Source: a bacterium BMS3Bbin05
GTDB lineage: Bacteria; Nitrospirota; Thermodesulfovibrionia; Thermodesulfovibrionales; BMS3Bbin05
Direction: 5' to 3'
Assembly (NCBI GenBank): GCA_002897855.1
Contig: BDTO01000067.1
Location: forward strand, 1-64,000
DNA: 64,000 nucleotides
Below, piece after piece: positions 61,764 through 64,000 of the stretch; the first letter of the stretch is position 1, and each line of letters begins with the position of its first letter. The notes below the pieces were generated by a model, which saw only the letters and a program-made list of their open reading frames with translations, was not told the origin of the DNA and did not search any database. Position numbers and translations under genes: made by a program.

Positions 61764-62762
61764 ATGGATATACGTGCCTCTCATAATGTTCTGGTTACAG
61801 GTGGTACCGGTTTCATCGGCAGCCACCTCGTTGAATCGCTGATCAGTGACGGTTACCCTGTAACCTGTCTTGTACGTGATACCGGGAATCTGCGCTGGCT
61901 CAAGGGATTGAGTGTGCGCCTGATAGAAGGCGATTGCACCGAACCGGAAACTCTTCCCCCTGCTGTAAAAGACGCTTCCACTGTTTTTCATCTTGCGGGC
62001 CTGACCAAGGCAAGACATATCACGGATTACTACAGGGTAAATCATATAGGCACCAGGAACATTCTGAGAGCATGTATCCGTCATAATCCCGGGTTAAGAA
62101 AATTTATTTACTTATCGAGTCTTGCTGCAGCCGGTCCCAGTAATAACGGAACACCTGTAAGAGATACGGATACACCCCATCCGGTATCTGATTACGGCAG
62201 GAGTAAACTCATGGCCGAAGAAGAAATACTGAACCTCAAGGATCAGTGTCCCACTGTAATTTTTCGTCCATCTGCAGTATACGGCCCAAGGGACAGGGAT
62301 ATGTATGAACTTTTTCGCTGGGCGGCAAGAGGAGTGACACTCGAAATTATGGGGGGGGAGAGATTTATTGCACCATGTTATGTTGGAGATTTGATAACCG
62401 TCCTGCTGCTTGCATTAAAAAAACATGTTCCGTCGGGCAGTATTTATTTTGTCTCGGAAGACAGATACTATTCCTGGTCAGAGTTCAGACAGTTAATGCT
62501 TCTTACGGGGCAGGTAACGGCACGCAACATAAGAATTCCTTATGCAATTGCCTATCTGATCGGATTATTCTCAGAATTTGTTGGGCTTGTAACAGGAAAA
62601 CCGACCATTACAAACAGGCAGAAGGTCAGGGAAGCCATACAGAAATACTGGATTGGGGATATCGGCAAGATAAAGGATGATCTGGGTTTCAGGCCCGTTT
62701 ATCCGCTGAAATACGGCCTCGAGAAGACATGGAAATGGTACAGGGAGAACGGATGGATCTGA
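61764..62762 (+). CDS. NAD-dependent epimerase/dehydratase
   Basis: VLVTGGTGFIGSHLVESL, YLSSLAAAG, YGRSKLMAEE, FRPSAVYGPRD. Confidence 0.92.
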   Translation: MDIRASHNVLVTGGTGFIGSHLVESLISDGYPVTCLVRDTGNLRWLKGLSVRLIEGDCTEPETLPPAVKDASTVFHLAGLTKARHITDYYRVNHIGTRNILRACIRHNPGLRKFIYLSSLAAAGPSNNGTPVRDTDTPHPVSDYGRSKLMAEEEILNLKDQCPTVIFRPSAVYGPRDRDMYELFRWAARGVTLEIMGGERFIAPCYVGDLITVLLLALKKHVPSGSIYFVSEDRYYSWSEFRQLMLLTGQVTARNIRIPYAIAYLIGLFSEFVGLVTGKPTITNRQKVREAIQKYWIGDIGKIKDDLGFRPVYPLKYGLEKTWKWYRENGWI

Positions 62763-62903
62763 ACTCTCAGCAAATGTACCATTTTTCCATGACGTTTAAA
62801 CACAGGAATCCATTGACCGGCAAGTTTTTTTGCCTCAAAAGACATCCCTATTGCTATAATACATATCCTTATATATTACAGGACAGCTATGGAGGTATCT
62901 GTA

Positions 62904-64000
62904 TTGGATATTTTTGAGAAGTGCAGAACATATACAGCAGCAAAAGAGATTATGGCAGCAGGTTTTTATGCGTACTTCCGCATACTTGAATCAGCCCAGG
63001 ACCCGGAAGTGATAGTGGAAGGTAAAAAAATGATCATGCTCGGTTCCAATAATTATCTCGGACTTACCAATCATCCGAAAATAAAAGAATCGGCCATTGA
63101 AGCCGTAAAAAAATACGGGTGCGGGTGCGCGGGTTCACGATTCCTCAACGGCACCCTGGATATCCATGTCCGACTCGAAGAAAAACTTGCTTCTTTTTTC
63201 CGGAAAGATACCGCTCTCGCCTTCTCTACAGGCTACCAGACTAATCTCGGTATTATCTCATCTCTCGCCGGCAAAAATGATGTCGTGTTTGTTGACAAAC
63301 TCGACCACGCCAGCATTATCGATGCATGCAGATTGTCGTTTGCCGAGACAAAAAAATTCAGGCATAACGATTTAAAGAGTCTTGAAAAGCTGCTCATTGA
63401 ATATGCCGACAGGGGAAAGCTTGTCGTAGTTGACGGCGTGTATAGTATGGAGGGAGATATTGCGCCCCTTCCCGATATCGTAGCTCTTTGCAAAAAACAC
63501 GGATCGAGAATTATGGTTGATGATGCCCATGGCATAGGGGTACTCGGGAAAACCGGCCGTGGTACTGCAGAACACTTCGGACTTGAGGATGAAGTGGATA
63601 TAATAATGGGAACCTATAGCAAGTCCCTTGCATCTATCGGAGGATTTGCCGCTGCAAATGAAGATGTAATACATTACATGAAACACAATGCAAGGCCTCT
63701 TATCTTTTCGGCCAGCTCGCCGCCCGCGTCGGTCGCCTCGGTCATAGCGGCTCTTGATATTATAGATAAAGAACCCGGGAGAAGGGAGCGACTCTGGGCA
63801 AATACCAACAAGATGATAAATGCCTTCAGGGAAATGGGATATGATACCGGCGCAGCTGAAACACCCATAGTACCTCTCGTTATGGTCGATATGGAGCATA
63901 CATTTATGATGTGGAAAATTCTCAGCGAGGAAGGAGTCTTTGTCAACCCCGTCGTACCTCCGGCAGTGCCTCAGGGGAGGTCTTTGATCAGAACAAGTTA
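62904..64000 (+). CDS. Serine palmitoyltransferase / KBL-like alpha-oxoamine synthase, partial at window end
   Basis: [81 protein letters not shown]; probable TTG start after GGAGGT (alternative ATG 62889); runs off the window. Confidence 0.9.
   Translation, partial: MDIFEKCRTYTAAKEIMAAGFYAYFRILESAQDPEVIVEGKKMIMLGSNNYLGLTNHPKIKESAIEAVKKYGCGCAGSRFLNGTLDIHVRLEEKLASFFRKDTALAFSTGYQTNLGIISSLAGKNDVVFVDKLDHASIIDACRLSFAETKKFRHNDLKSLEKLLIEYADRGKLVVVDGVYSMEGDIAPLPDIVALCKKHGSRIMVDDAHGIGVLGKTGRGTAEHFGLEDEVDIIMGTYSKSLASIGGFAAANEDVIHYMKHNARPLIFSASSPPASVASVIAALDIIDKEPGRRERLWANTNKMINAFREMGYDTGAAETPIVPLVMVDMEHTFMMWKILSEEGVFVNPVVPPAVPQGRSLIRTS

Noticed and set aside
1-64000. CRISPR arrays, rRNA operons, prophage
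   Set aside because: No regularly spaced repeats, no rRNA sequence and no phage structural genes were recognised.

Overview
A 64 kb bacterial chromosomal segment (about 45% GC by eye) that is mostly housekeeping genes. The most likely source is an anaerobe of the Nitrospirota/deltaproteobacterial type, but I cannot assign it from sequence alone. It encodes: a remnant-rich left edge with an orphan MNT nucleotidyltransferase and an AbiEi/AbiEii pair; tRNA-Val(GAC); uvrA; apbE / NusG-II / Gx-transporter / yacG / dapB; a rubrerythrin-like protein; bactofilin + M23; purM; rnr; csp; a GGDEF protein; a long minus-strand run folP-ftsH-clcA-rdgB-rph-murI-GerMN-amidase; xseAB; mltF-like; a NapH-like ferredoxin; HU; a GC-rich DEAD-box helicase; hemolysin III; tmRNA + smpB; apgM; a TatD-radical SAM fusion; an HK/RR/HD-GYP-like signalling set; yeiH-like; fdhE; a selenocysteine formate dehydrogenase operon; an FAD oxidoreductase; NUDIX; an acyl-CoA ligase; a stand-alone IMP cyclohydrolase; PilZ; an S1-domain protein; an epimerase; and a serine-palmitoyltransferase-like enzyme cut by the window end. 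No rRNA or CRISPR array was seen. The observations most worth following up are: (1) several families of short MITE-like palindromic elements with clear terminal inverted repeats that sit on or inside gene ends (uvrA, helicase, IMP cyclohydrolase, YVTN fragment), plus a RAYT transposase remnant; (2) a UvrA apparently lacking the whole insertion domain between the zinc-module cysteines and the CxxCxGxRLR motif; (3) a tiny basic ORF, faintly ArfA-like, behind a textbook promoter that would make a leaderless mRNA; (4) an epimerase + SPT-like pair that could be a bacterial sphingolipid locus; (5) a NUDIX reading frame with no canonical start directly after an in-frame UGA; (6) a terminator-like hairpin in the helicase leader. 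All functional names are by pattern recognition without database searches.
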